From contig NZ_JACHXV010000009.1 in the NCBI RefSeq assembly GCF_014192375.1, forward strand, positions 1-64,000: a stretch of 64,000 nucleotides of DNA, given 5' to 3'. The notes below the pieces were generated by a model. That model was not told the origin of the DNA. It did no database searches and saw nothing but the letters and a program-made list of their open reading frames with translations. The position numbers and the translations under genes were made by a program. Source of the stretch: Endobacter medicaginis (GTDB taxonomy: Bacteria; Pseudomonadota; Alphaproteobacteria; Acetobacterales; Acetobacteraceae). Shown one piece after another: positions 7,964-15,598 of the stretch. Positions within the stretch are counted from its first letter, which is position 1, and every line of letters begins with the position of its first letter.

Positions 7964-8043
7964 GTTATACGCAAAATGGCCAGTTTGGGTATAACTGCGA
8001 ACTGGCGCTGGCGTGTGTTACCAAATGGCCGGTTTGGTAACAC
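7964..8043. promoter_or_regulatory. Two palindromic operators with a shared core
   Basis: Site 1 (7964-7995) is GTTATAC...GTATAAC enclosing CAAA-ATGGCCAG-TTTG. Site 2 (8015-8043) is GTGTTACCAAA and its exact reverse complement around TGGCCGG. The two share the core CAAA-TGGCC-(A/G)-G-TTTGG and are spaced about 50 bases centre to centre. They lie directly upstream of the antitoxin gene at 7878, the arrangement of cooperative toxin-antitoxin autoregulation. Confidence 0.65.
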
Positions 8044-8083
8044 GGGTGGAGGCTGGGATGGCTGAGGCGTTCTCGTAGATTCG

Positions 8084-8122
8084 TATACCCGTCCGGGCAT
8101 ATTTTGCGATATACCCGTTCGG
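8084..8122 (+). promoter_or_regulatory. Direct repeat TATACCCGTYCGG, candidate operator
   Basis: TATACCCGTCCGG (8084-8096) recurs as TATACCCGTTCGG (8110-8122), exactly 26 bases apart, ending 21 bases before the GTG start of the HipB-like gene at 8144. The layout suggests binding sites for that HTH protein at its own promoter. Confidence 0.6.
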
Positions 8123-8143
8123 ACTTAGGATTGAGAGGCGAGC

Positions 8144-8458
8144 GTGGCCGAATTTCGGACGATGATGGAGCTTGGCATGCTGCTGAGAGAGGCGCGGCGC
8201 TCGAAAAAGCTGACACAGACTCACCTCGCACAGCGCCTGCGGTCGACGCAAAAATGGATTTCTGCCATCGAAAACGGCAAGGAGTCCGCAGAAATTGGCC
8301 CGGTTCTCAGACTTGCTCGCGAGCTCGGGTTAACGCTGGCGTGCTCTGGCGACGGCATCATCGAGCGCTATGTGAATCACGCTTTGCCGCCTGTGCCGCC
8401 GGTCGATGTTGAGTCGCTGCTGAGTGAATGCGGGATGGAGATGGGTAGTGATGACTGA
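8144..8458 (+). CDS. HipB-like HTH regulator (orphan antitoxin)
   Basis: This 104-residue XRE-family protein resembles HipB: a helix-turn-helix at ~15-65 (LREARRSKKLTQTHLAQRLR, then a second helix ending ISAIENGKESAEIG) and a short proline-rich tail. The GTG start is preceded by GAGAGG; ATG at 8162 is an alternative. HipB normally represses and neutralises an adjacent HipA kinase. No hipA is present, and the next gene is a 50-residue acidic protein overlapping its stop. It may be a remnant, or a stand-alone regulator acting on the direct repeats at 8084-8122. Confidence 0.75.
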   Translation: MAEFRTMMELGMLLREARRSKKLTQTHLAQRLRSTQKWISAIENGKESAEIGPVLRLARELGLTLACSGDGIIERYVNHALPPVPPVDVESLLSECGMEMGSDD

Positions 8459-8603
8459 GCGTGAGCGCAACGGCGGGGACGATGTGCCGGCGGAGCCGCT
8501 GGTGGCAGGTGGTGACCAGGCGGCGGATGAGACGCTGGAAGCTGAGCTGGAGCGTGCTCTGCGGGAGAACGAGGCGGCGTTCAGGGAGCTGGCGCGGCGG
8601 TAA
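8451..8603 (+). CDS. Small acidic protein coupled to the HipB-like gene
   Basis: This 50-residue ORF starts MTERERNGGDD and ends FRELARR. Its ATG overlaps the stop region of the HipB-like gene by eight bases, suggesting translational coupling. The sequence is glutamate-rich with a predicted helix (ETLEAELERALRENEAAFRE). It has no known family; it might be a partner of the HTH protein. The coding call rests on the overlap and codon pattern only. Confidence 0.45.
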   Translation: MTERERNGGDDVPAEPLVAGGDQAADETLEAELERALRENEAAFRELARR

Positions 8604-8609
8604 ATCGGC

Positions 8610-8978
8610 CTAGCGCTCATACTCCTTGCCGCCGGTCGAGAGGTCGTAAAGCACTTTACTGTAGGGCAGGCGCAGTAAAATCGGATTCGTCTTTACAATT
8701 GCGGCAAGGACCACTCCCCGGCAGAACAGCGAAACACCAGCTTTCGAGCGGTCGCAAACCGCGTCAGCGCTATCGATGAAATTCAGATTTGCACTCCGAC
8801 GCCAGATAACAACAGTCCGGCCGTCTGGTACGGAGCCAATCGGCTGGACCACGATTATCCCGAGCTGGGTGTAGGCCGCGACCAGCAGGGTTAGGACAAT
8901 GATACCAATGATGACCAGCTTAGCTGGATTTCCCTTTCTGGGAGATTCACTGGAAGCGGTCCTATCAGAGTCGGTCAT
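8610..8978 (-). CDS. Small single-pass membrane protein, unknown
   Basis: This 122-residue protein has a short charged N-terminus (MTDSDRTASSESPRKGNPAK) followed by one strong membrane helix (LVIIGIIVLTLLVAAYTQLGIIVV). The rest is probably extracytoplasmic and has two cysteines (AVCDRS and LFCRG) that could form a disulfide. It converges on the small gene ending at 8603 with only six bases between. No family was recognised. Confidence 0.55.
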   Translation of the reverse strand: MTDSDRTASSESPRKGNPAKLVIIGIIVLTLLVAAYTQLGIIVVQPIGSVPDGRTVVIWRRSANLNFIDSADAVCDRSKAGVSLFCRGVVLAAIVKTNPILLRLPYSKVLYDLSTGGKEYER

Positions 8979-9078
8979 CGATTCCTGACCCTAAAAGGAC
9001 TCGATAAAAATGCTACCGGCTAAAAATGCTTTGCCCCGGGCGACATGCCGTGAGGCAGAGGTGGCACCGGGGCTTACG

Positions 9079-9110
9079 AAGCTAAAATAGCTTGTACGAA
9101 CCATTGGTTC
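9079..9110 (+). promoter_or_regulatory. Two short palindromes upstream of the Abi gene
   Basis: AAGCTA-AAA-TAGCTT (9079-9093) and GAACC-ATT-GGTTC (9098-9110) are perfect small inverted repeats lying 25-56 bases before the GTG start at 9135. They are candidate operator or leader hairpins for the Abi-family gene. Confidence 0.4.
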
Positions 9111-9134
9111 AATCCTGCAGGTGGTACAAAATTC

Positions 9135-9926
9135 GTGCCCAGGAAAATACGACGGAAAATTTTACCAGTGGGATTTACCCCCGAACGCCTGCAGGCCCTC
9201 GAAGATACGCTGTCATCGACGAGACTCGCTCATTGGCAGGATTTGGTACCCAATCAGAGTCTGCAGCAGTGGCGCGCTCGGGCGCAGATAAGGATTCCTG
9301 CCGGTCGTGAAGCGGCAGTTTTGCTGCATCAGTGGAACACAGCTCTGTCGATGGCCTTCATGGCTTCCCTACAGATTTTCGAGCTGGCGCTGCGAAACAA
9401 AATTCATGCAGCGATGACCCATCATGCCGGCCGACCCGATTGGTGGCATCCGGCGGCGCAGCACCTGGAGCCTGATAACGCCAGACAGCTTGAGAAGGCG
9501 ATTGATAAACTGGCTCAGGTCAAAAAGAAACCAACGACAGACCGAATCGTCGCCGAGCTAACGCTGGGATTCTGGGTATCTCTCACCGGACCTGGATATG
9601 ACAACTCACGGGTGCCCAACCTTCTCTATTGGCGAAATTGTCTCAGTCGGCTTTTCACCCCGTCACTCCAAAAACCGCTGGACAGAGCGGCAGTAAACGC
9701 TGACCTGAACCGCATTCGGCGCTTACGAAATAACGTGGCGCATCATGAGCCCATCGTTACCAAGGACCTTAAAGGTGAGTATGCTAACATTCTAAGGTTC
9801 GCACGCCTTCTGTGTCCGGAAACCGCGGCCTGGATGGACGAGACGAGTCTCGTTCCCGGCCTCCTGAACGCCGACTGGCTCAGCGTCCTGGCCTGCTCGG
9901 GCAAGATGATAGGTCGCAATCCGTAG
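9135..9926 (+). CDS. Abi-family (HEPN-type) phage-defence protein
   Basis: This 263-residue protein matches the Abi-like (Abi_2/AbiD/F) family. It has an early helix with FELALRNKIHAAM, a central LTLGFWVSL segment, a tryptophan-containing R-x-x-L-S-R-L-F stretch, and the terminal motif RRLRNNVAHHEPI, in which R198-x4-H203 is the HEPN ribonuclease signature. Such proteins abort phage infection by cleaving RNA; family activity is known in lactococcal relatives and inferred here. The GTG start at 9135 is the first usable one. The gene is the last of the element, a common place for defence cargo, about 260 bases from the tRNA fragment. Confidence 0.8.
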   Translation: MPRKIRRKILPVGFTPERLQALEDTLSSTRLAHWQDLVPNQSLQQWRARAQIRIPAGREAAVLLHQWNTALSMAFMASLQIFELALRNKIHAAMTHHAGRPDWWHPAAQHLEPDNARQLEKAIDKLAQVKKKPTTDRIVAELTLGFWVSLTGPGYDNSRVPNLLYWRNCLSRLFTPSLQKPLDRAAVNADLNRIRRLRNNVAHHEPIVTKDLKGEYANILRFARLLCPETAAWMDETSLVPGLLNADWLSVLACSGKMIGRNP

Positions 9927-10049
9927 CGACGACGCAGCCGCTGATTGAGCACCTATATATAGGTACCGCCTCCCCGCCAGCGCCTCCCCTGCCCTGCCGC
10001 AGCACCCATACACGACCCCGCATACCCGGCTTGGCACCAGCCGCCGGAT

Positions 10050-10109
10050 GCATCAAAATGATGCCTACAGCCCACGCCTCGTTGACTGAATCAACAAAGC
10101 GCGGGCTGT
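10050..10109. repeat. Hairpins near the element end
   Basis: GCATCA-AAA-TGATGC (10050-10064) is followed by a nested structure: outer arms ACAGCCC (10067-10073) and GGGCTGT (10103-10109), inner arms GTTGA (10081-10085) and TCAAC (10091-10095). They lie between the Abi gene and the tRNA fragment. They may terminate the Abi transcript or be arm sites for recombination. The rest of 9927-10183 holds nothing else I can support. Confidence 0.45.
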
Positions 10110-10183
10110 GACAGTTTCAACGAATGCGCGGTCTAAGTCACTGAGATAGCTGCACATAACGATTGGCGTCGGGGCTCTCCCAG

Positions 10184-10236
10184 GCAGCGGATTTTGATTC
10201 CGCCATGCGGAGGTTCGAATCCTCCCGCCCCAGCCA
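10184..10236 (+). other. tRNA-Gln(TTG) 3' fragment, attachment site (attR-like)
   Basis: The sequence from GCAGCGG through the TTG anticodon loop, the variable region, the T-arm GGTTCGAATCC and the encoded CCA end is a perfect 3' half of a tRNA-Gln. The 5' side has no D-arm: the preceding bases (TCGGGGCTCTCCCAG) cannot form a full acceptor and D-stem. It is therefore a tRNA 3' end copy left by site-specific integration, not a functional tRNA. The crossover core probably lies within this segment. An intact tRNA-Gln is expected at the other end of the element. Confidence 0.85.
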
Positions 10237-10268
10237 GATCGCCCGGTTCCGGGCGCCGGGCAGGGTGA

Positions 10269-10538
10269 TCAGACCGCCTTCTTGAGGTTCGGGCTCGCCT
10301 TGAAGCGGACCGTCTTGCCCGCCTTCACCTTCACCGGCTCGCCGGTGCGCGGGTTGAGCGCCTTGCGGGCCTTGGTCTTCTTGACCGTGAAGGTGCCAAA
10401 GGACGGCAGCGTGAATCCGCCTTCCTTCTTCAGCTCACGCACGATGGCAGCAATCAGGTCGGTGGCAGCCTGGTTGGCTGCGACGCCGGTGCAGTCGATC
10501 GAATCTTGGATCACGGCAGCAATGAATGCCTTGCTCAT
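10269..10538 (-). CDS. hup: HU-family DNA-binding protein
   Basis: This 89-residue histone-like protein has the family's length and signatures: an N-terminal helical dimerisation part (FIAAVIQDSIDCTGVAANQA), GGFTLPSFGTFTVKKTKAR leading into the beta arm, the NPRTGEPVKVKAGKT arm tip, and the FKASPNLKKAV end. It bends and compacts DNA non-specifically. A CAGGAG lies upstream of the ATG. It is the first chromosomal gene right of the attachment site. HU and IHF are similar, but the sequence fits HU better. Confidence 0.95.
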   Translation of the reverse strand: MSKAFIAAVIQDSIDCTGVAANQAATDLIAAIVRELKKEGGFTLPSFGTFTVKKTKARKALNPRTGEPVKVKAGKTVRFKASPNLKKAV

Positions 10539-10740
10539 CGTTTGATGTCACTCCTGTGGAAGATGCCCTGCGTCGCGACTCGGTCATGCCCGTCCCGGCG
10601 AAGGTCTGATGCCTGCTTAGCGGGTTGACGCAGGCTTCGCTACAGTCTTTGTGCACTGCAGCGCGAGAAAATGCTGACGAGCCCGGCAAAGTATCGGCCG
10701 CTTGCCAAAGACCGCGCTGCCGCTTCATCTGTTGGCCGAC

Positions 10741-11577
10741 ATGAGCCGCAACGTCGTCCTTTACGCCCAGTACCATCCGCATGGACACCTGCTGCCGCAT
10801 GCGCGGGCGTCAATCTCGGCCCTGCTCGACGCCGGCTGCATCGTTCATGCCGGCTGCGCGGCCGATGCCGTGACTGGTGTTCCGGCCGATCGGGAAGCCC
10901 GGGGTGAGCTCGAGCGACGCGGCGCGGTGTTTCACCAAAGACGCAACGCAGGACTTGATTTCGGCTCCTGGCAGGAGCTGTTGCGGCTCGGCTGCGCGCG
11001 GGGGGCGGGACGTGTGCTGCTGGTCAATGACAGCACGCTCGGGCCGTTGCGGCCGATCGCACCGATCCTGGATGCGATGCGTCCCCACCCCGCCTGGGGC
11101 ATGGTGGCCTCACGACAGATCAGGCCACATCTGCAATCATGGTTCGTGTGCCTCGATGCGGCCCTGCTCGAGACGACGCCGCTGACGCGGATCTTCGCTC
11201 AGGATTTCGCGTCGATGAGCCGCGAGGAAATCATCCTGCATGGCGAGATCGGTCTGTCGGCCGCCCTCGAGGCGGCACGCGTGACACCAGCCGCGCGCTG
11301 GACGGGAGGGCGCCGACATCTCGGTCGGTTGATGCCGCCGACCAATCCGGCCCATGTCGACTGGAGGCGGATGCTGCGCAGGGTGCCGTTCGTCAAGATC
11401 GAGCTGCTGCGCGACGATCCCTCGCATCTGGCACCCCCCGCCGCGTGGCATCGCGTGCTGCGTGCGTTCGACTATCCGCTGGAATGGGCAGAGGCGGCGA
11501 TCGCCGCCGTACCGGCGCGGCGCCAGCCGGTTCGACTGAACTGGCGCGGGCGGGCGGTCCATCGCCTGCTGCGCTGA
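10741..11577 (+). CDS. RgpF-like polysaccharide/rhamnan synthesis protein
   Basis: This 278-residue protein resembles the RgpF family (PF05045): a Rossmann-like start (VVLYAQYHPHG), the hallmark NAGLDFGSWQELL segment and VLLVNDSTLGPLRPI, then SWFVCLDAALL. Family members act in assembly or transfer of cell-surface polysaccharide such as rhamnan side chains. ATG 10741 (MSRNVV) was chosen because it begins the conserved first strand; an ATG at 10702 would add 13 residues. It stands alone between HU and a repeat protein, with no other glycan gene beside it. Confidence 0.7.
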   Translation: MSRNVVLYAQYHPHGHLLPHARASISALLDAGCIVHAGCAADAVTGVPADREARGELERRGAVFHQRRNAGLDFGSWQELLRLGCARGAGRVLLVNDSTLGPLRPIAPILDAMRPHPAWGMVASRQIRPHLQSWFVCLDAALLETTPLTRIFAQDFASMSREEIILHGEIGLSAALEAARVTPAARWTGGRRHLGRLMPPTNPAHVDWRRMLRRVPFVKIELLRDDPSHLAPPAAWHRVLRAFDYPLEWAEAAIAAVPARRQPVRLNWRGRAVHRLLR

Positions 11578-11623
11578 CGGGCGCGCGCATGGCCGATCCT
11601 GCCGCAGCCCACCGTGGCCGCGT

Positions 11624-12934
11624 TCAGTTGCCGCCGTTCACCAGCGTGAAGGACGTGGCATCGAGGCTGGTGACGCCGGTGAAGGTGATGGTGGTGTTGT
11701 CCGACAGCGTGATCGTCGTGCCCGACGAAGAGTGTGTCTGCGAGGCAAGCGCCTGCGCCACGGCCCCGCCGCCATAGCCCTTCAGAAAGACGTGATTTCC
11801 GGCCGAACTGCCGAAATCGGTGATCAGGTCACGCACGCCGCCGCCGACTTGGCCGGCGGTGAAGATGAAGTTGTTGGCCCCGGCCCCGCCGGTGACGGTG
11901 GCCGAGCCCGACTGGAACACGAAGGTGTCGGCGCCGGCCCCACCGACCAGGCTCGCGCTGCCCGAGCCGGTGGCGAACGCCACGCCGGCGAGCGCGGTGC
12001 CGGCATCGACCGTCTCGGAACCGCCGCCGAGAGCGACGAGATTGCCGGCGGTGGCCGTGGTGTAGGTGATCGAGGCGCCGGCGGCGCCGAAGATGGCCGC
12101 CGTGCCGCTCGCCCCGCCATCGACGGTCGTGGCACCGCTGCCGGAGATGAAGTTCAGACGTGACGCACCGCTGGCGATCAGCTTCTCGTTGCCGGTACCG
12201 CCATAGACGGTGATCGTCGCATTGACGGCAGTGATGGTGTCATTGCCGTCGCCGCCGGTGACCGTCGACGGGCCGGACAGGGTGTAGCTGCCGCCATAGC
12301 CGGTCATCAGCACCGTCGATGCGCCGGACGCCCCGACATATTGCGTGTTGACGCCCAGATCGTAGAAGGCCGTGCTGCCGCTGCCGCCATAGACCTGCAC
12401 CGAGGACCCGCGGCTTGCCACCACTGCGTTCCCGGAGCCGCCCATGAGCGTGTCGCTGCTGCCGCTGAGGAACACCGTATCGTTGCCGGTGCCCAGGCTG
12501 ACCCTGTTGGAGCCCCCGCCGGGATAGAGGACGTCGTTGCCGGACCCTGCAGCGATGTTGTCGTTGCCGTTGCCCGTGGCGACCTGCCAGTCGCCGCCGC
12601 CGACGGTGGGCGCGAAGAAACTGTTGTCGCCGCCGCCGGCGATGAACACGCCGCCCGTCGAGGCGGTGACCAGCGAGGTCCCGCCCTGCCCGGCCATGAC
12701 GGTGACGGGATGATCCGGCATCAGGGTGACCTGGGCGGTATTGTTCGAGATGAAGACGTTCGAAGTGCCCGAGGCGACGGAATAGGCACCGGTGACGCTG
12801 GGCGCGAAGAGATTGTTGCCGCGCAGGTTGTTGATCGCCGTCGCATAGTCGAGCGCCAGCGCGAGATTGGCGGTCCCCACGACGGTCACCGGCAATGTCG
12901 TGCCGGAGGCGCCCGTGACCGTGATGATCGCCAT
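11624..12934 (-). CDS. RTX-like beta-roll repeat protein
   Basis: This 436-residue, glycine/serine/asparagine/aspartate-rich, lysine-poor protein has many degenerate G-G-x-G-x-D units, clearest in GNGNDNIAAGSGNDVLYPGG, GTGNDTVFLSG, GGDGNDTITAV and GGAGADTFVFQSG. These form calcium-binding beta rolls. A C-terminal segment with FVFQSG and DLITDFG is the usual block preceding a type I secretion signal, so export through an ABC-type I system is likely, although no transporter is adjacent. Its role could be surface or matrix protein. A CtrA-type box lies 86 bases upstream of its start. Confidence 0.75.
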   Translation of the reverse strand: MAIITVTGASGTTLPVTVVGTANLALALDYATAINNLRGNNLFAPSVTGAYSVASGTSNVFISNNTAQVTLMPDHPVTVMAGQGGTSLVTASTGGVFIAGGGDNSFFAPTVGGGDWQVATGNGNDNIAAGSGNDVLYPGGGSNRVSLGTGNDTVFLSGSSDTLMGGSGNAVVASRGSSVQVYGGSGSTAFYDLGVNTQYVGASGASTVLMTGYGGSYTLSGPSTVTGGDGNDTITAVNATITVYGGTGNEKLIASGASRLNFISGSGATTVDGGASGTAAIFGAAGASITYTTATAGNLVALGGGSETVDAGTALAGVAFATGSGSASLVGGAGADTFVFQSGSATVTGGAGANNFIFTAGQVGGGVRDLITDFGSSAGNHVFLKGYGGGAVAQALASQTHSSSGTTITLSDNTTITFTGVTSLDATSFTLVNGGN

Positions 12935-13266
12935 GACCTGTCCTTTTGACAGAATTCAGCCTGCGCCATGACCGGGACCGACGGCAGATGAGGCCGATCC
13001 CGCTATGGCGGTCTTTGCCGTTAACCCTTTGTTAACGACCTGGCAAGAGCTTTCGTTCAAGTAACGGTCGAGAAGTCTTGAAGAAAAATCACAAGAGGGC
13101 AACTTATCTTTATTTTGGGACGTTCCGGACGCAACTGACCGGACCCCATGCCGGTCAAACACACCAGGTCCGCGAACGCTGCGTCAGACAGCCGTCGCGA
13201 GCGAGGGTTGTTGCCGTAACGCAACGGGGCGTGCCACCTTGCACGAAGATCGCCTGGAGGATCGCC
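12935..13266. other. Divergent promoter region
   Basis: This non-coding region separates the divergent repeat-protein gene (start 12934) and prolyl oligopeptidase gene (start 13267). It contains a CtrA-type box (13020-13036) and an AT-rich stretch at about 13078-13118 that is probably a promoter for one of them. A possible upstream in-frame extension of the peptidase (from 13078) has no signal-peptide character and was not used. Confidence 0.5.
13020..13036. promoter_or_regulatory. CtrA-type box (TTAA-N7-TTAA)
   Basis: GTTAAC-CCTTT-GTTAAC contains an exact TTAA-N7-TTAA (13021-13035), the full-site consensus of the alphaproteobacterial cell-cycle and motility regulator CtrA, and is itself an inverted repeat. 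It lies 86 bases from the start of the RTX-like gene, the likelier target, and about 230 bases from the peptidase gene. Confidence 0.55.
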
Positions 13267-15468
13267 ATGAGGTCGTTTCATTCCGGACTTACCGCGATGC
13301 TCATCGTGGCCGCCGCCGCGCAGGCTGTCGTCGTCGGTGCGGCGCAGGCGGCGGACGATCCGCTGGCTCCGCTGGGCCTCGGCGCGAGACCGGTGCTGCC
13401 GACGCCGACGCCGGTGACGGAAACATTGTGGGGGGTGGAGATCACCGACCGCCACCGAGGCTTCGAGAGCCTGTCGCCGCCGGTGGTGGCCTGGATGAAG
13501 GACGAGGGCGGCTATACGAGACGTGTGCTCGACGCGATCGGCCCGCTCGCCGAACTGCGCCAGCGCGTGGCGGCCTTCACCGCCAGCTTCGGACTGGTGA
13601 AGGACTATGCGAGCGAGGGCGGGCGCGGCTTCTATCTGGAGCGCCGGCCCGGGTCGGACAATTTCGACCTCATGGTGCGCGATGGCGCCGGCGCCCATGC
13701 GCTAGTGGACATGACCGCCCTGCGCGCCGCCGCCGGCGACAGGCCAATGGCCATCAACTATTTTCTCGCCTCTCCCGATGGCAACCGTGTGGCCGTCGGC
13801 ATCTCAGAAGGCGGATCGGAAGCAGCGTCGCTGTCGGTGTACGACACGGCGAGCGGCAGACGCATCGGCGGTCCGATCGACCGGGCACAGTTCGGCCCGA
13901 CATCGTGGAGCGCGGATTCCGCCACGCTCTATTTCATCCGCCTGAAGGCGCTCGAGCCTTCGGATGCGCCGACGGAGAAATATCGCGACCCGATGCTGCA
14001 GTTCTGGTCGCAGGGCACGGCACCGGTCGCGCTTTACGGCTCGAAGGCGAATCGTGGACCGAAGTTCGGCCCTGACGAGACGCCCGTGCTGCTGGCATCG
14101 CCCGACCCGGCCGCGAAAGTGGCACTCCTGCTGTCGCAGAACGGGGTGCAGAACGAGATCAAGGCCTGGACAGCTCCCGTCAGCGCGATCGGGAGAGCGG
14201 ATGCGCACTGGACGAGGCTGCTCGACCGCGCCGACGGCGTGACCACCAGCGACATGCGCGGCTCGACGCTGTTTCTGCTGTCGCACAAGGGCGCGCCGAC
14301 CTTCCAGGTGCTTCAGGTCGAGGCCGGAGCGCCGCTGTCGTCGGCGACCGTACTGGTCCGTGCACGACCCGACAGGGTGATCGAGAGCCTGCATGCCGCC
14401 TCGGACGCGCTCTACGTCACCACTCTGGACGGGGTGTATTCGCATCTGCTGCGTATCCCGACCGGCAGCACGACGATCGAGGAGATCGCGCTGCCGATGC
14501 GAGGCCACATCGCCGAGTTCTTCGCCGATCCGCGCCAGCCGGGAGCGACGTTCTCGCTCGAGAACATGATCACCCCCACCACCACCTACCACTTCGATCC
14601 CGCGGCGAAGAGCTTCACCGACCTGCATCTCGGCACCGCCGGCGCCTTCGATCCGGCCGCCTTTACCGTCAGCGATCTCAAGGCACGCGCGCATGACGGG
14701 GCGGAGGTGCCGTTCAGCGTGGTCCAGCCGAGGGATCCGAGCGGGCCGCGCACGATGATCATCGAGGCCTATGGCTCCTATGGAATTTCGGAGCTGGCGG
14801 ATTTCTCCGGACGGCGCGCGGTGGCGATGAAGGAAGGCATTTCGTATGGCGTCTGCCACGTGCGCGGCGGCGGCGAGCTGGGCGAGGCGTGGCGTCTGGG
14901 CGGCAAGGACTCGCACAAGCCCAACACCTGGCGCGACCTGATCGCCTGCGCCGACGATGCGGTGGCGCGCGGGCTGACGACACCCGACCGGCTGTTCATC
15001 ATCGGCGGGTCGGCCGGCGGCATCACCATGGGCCGCGCGATGGAGGAGCGGCCGAAACTCTTCGCCGGCGTGCTCGACATGGTGCCGGCGGCCAACACGC
15101 TGCGGTCGGAATTCAGCCCCAACGGACCCGACAACATCCCGGAATTCGGCACCATTACCAGCAAGCAGGGCTTCGCGAATCTCTACGAGATGGACTCGGT
15201 GGTGCATGTGCGCAAAGGCACGGCCTATCCGGCGATCCTGATCTCAACCGGCCTGAACGATCCGCGCGTCGCTCCCTGGATCCCGGCCAAGTTCGCCGCC
15301 AGCCTGATCGAGGCAGGCGGGCCGAACCCGGTCCTGCTGCGTGTCGACACACAGGCCGGTCACGGCATGGGCTCGACACGCGCGCAGGGCGACCTGCTGG
15401 CCGCCGACAGCATCGCCTTCGTGTTCTGGCGCGCGGGCCGTCCCGGCTGGCGCCCGCAGGCGCGATGA
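13267..15468 (+). CDS. Secreted prolyl oligopeptidase (S9A family)
   Basis: This 733-residue protein has an N-terminal signal peptide (hydrophobic AMLIVAAAAQAVVVGAAQA, cleavage near AQA-AD), a beta-propeller-like region (~100-420) and a C-terminal alpha/beta-hydrolase domain. The catalytic triad is visible: S582 in GGSAGG, D665 in LNDPRVAPW and H699 in QAGHGMG. It hydrolyses proline-containing peptides, here in the periplasm or outside. ATG 13267 follows GGAGG at ideal spacing. It is about 130 bases upstream of sdhC, and any functional link is doubtful. Confidence 0.9.
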   Translation: MRSFHSGLTAMLIVAAAAQAVVVGAAQAADDPLAPLGLGARPVLPTPTPVTETLWGVEITDRHRGFESLSPPVVAWMKDEGGYTRRVLDAIGPLAELRQRVAAFTASFGLVKDYASEGGRGFYLERRPGSDNFDLMVRDGAGAHALVDMTALRAAAGDRPMAINYFLASPDGNRVAVGISEGGSEAASLSVYDTASGRRIGGPIDRAQFGPTSWSADSATLYFIRLKALEPSDAPTEKYRDPMLQFWSQGTAPVALYGSKANRGPKFGPDETPVLLASPDPAAKVALLLSQNGVQNEIKAWTAPVSAIGRADAHWTRLLDRADGVTTSDMRGSTLFLLSHKGAPTFQVLQVEAGAPLSSATVLVRARPDRVIESLHAASDALYVTTLDGVYSHLLRIPTGSTTIEEIALPMRGHIAEFFADPRQPGATFSLENMITPTTTYHFDPAAKSFTDLHLGTAGAFDPAAFTVSDLKARAHDGAEVPFSVVQPRDPSGPRTMIIEAYGSYGISELADFSGRRAVAMKEGISYGVCHVRGGGELGEAWRLGGKDSHKPNTWRDLIACADDAVARGLTTPDRLFIIGGSAGGITMGRAMEERPKLFAGVLDMVPAANTLRSEFSPNGPDNIPEFGTITSKQGFANLYEMDSVVHVRKGTAYPAILISTGLNDPRVAPWIPAKFAASLIEAGGPNPVLLRVDTQAGHGMGSTRAQGDLLAADSIAFVFWRAGRPGWRPQAR

Positions 15469-15598
15469 CAGGGTGAAGTTTGCGAACGGTTCTCAAGTAT
15501 TGCCGCGCGATTGACCGGTTGCAAAGCCGGGCGTAGGAAACCGTAAAGACGGCTAATCAATCGGCCGACGGACGTCATTTTGGGAGGCGTGCAGCGAG

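Larger units (their letters stand above)
1..10236. mobile_element. Right part of an integrated genetic element (tRNA-Gln site)
   Basis: This is a block of accessory genes with visibly lower GC and different codon choice from the chromosome to its right. It has a plasmid-type replication gene (408-2141), several small unrecognised genes, antitoxin/HTH genes, a phosphoesterase and an Abi-type defence gene. It stops at a 3'-half tRNA-Gln copy (10184-10236), after which ordinary housekeeping genes begin. Elements that integrate into a tRNA 3' end leave an intact tRNA at one end and a 3' fragment at the other, so this is the fragment end and the intact tRNA should lie left of the window. No integrase, relaxase or phage structural gene is visible here. 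The class (integrative mobilisable element, integrated plasmid or phage satellite) is therefore open. Confidence 0.7.

Noticed and set aside
10160-10236. A functional tRNA-Gln gene
   Set aside because: The 3' half is perfect but there is no D-arm or full acceptor 5' strand, so it is an attachment-site fragment.
10702-10740. Longer start for the RgpF-like protein
   Set aside because: The extra 13 residues are not part of the conserved N-terminal strand, so ATG 10741 was used.
13804-15207. Long minus-strand open frame opposite the prolyl oligopeptidase
   Set aside because: It is the antisense shadow of a well-supported enzyme gene; the translation is Arg/His-rich without any domain.
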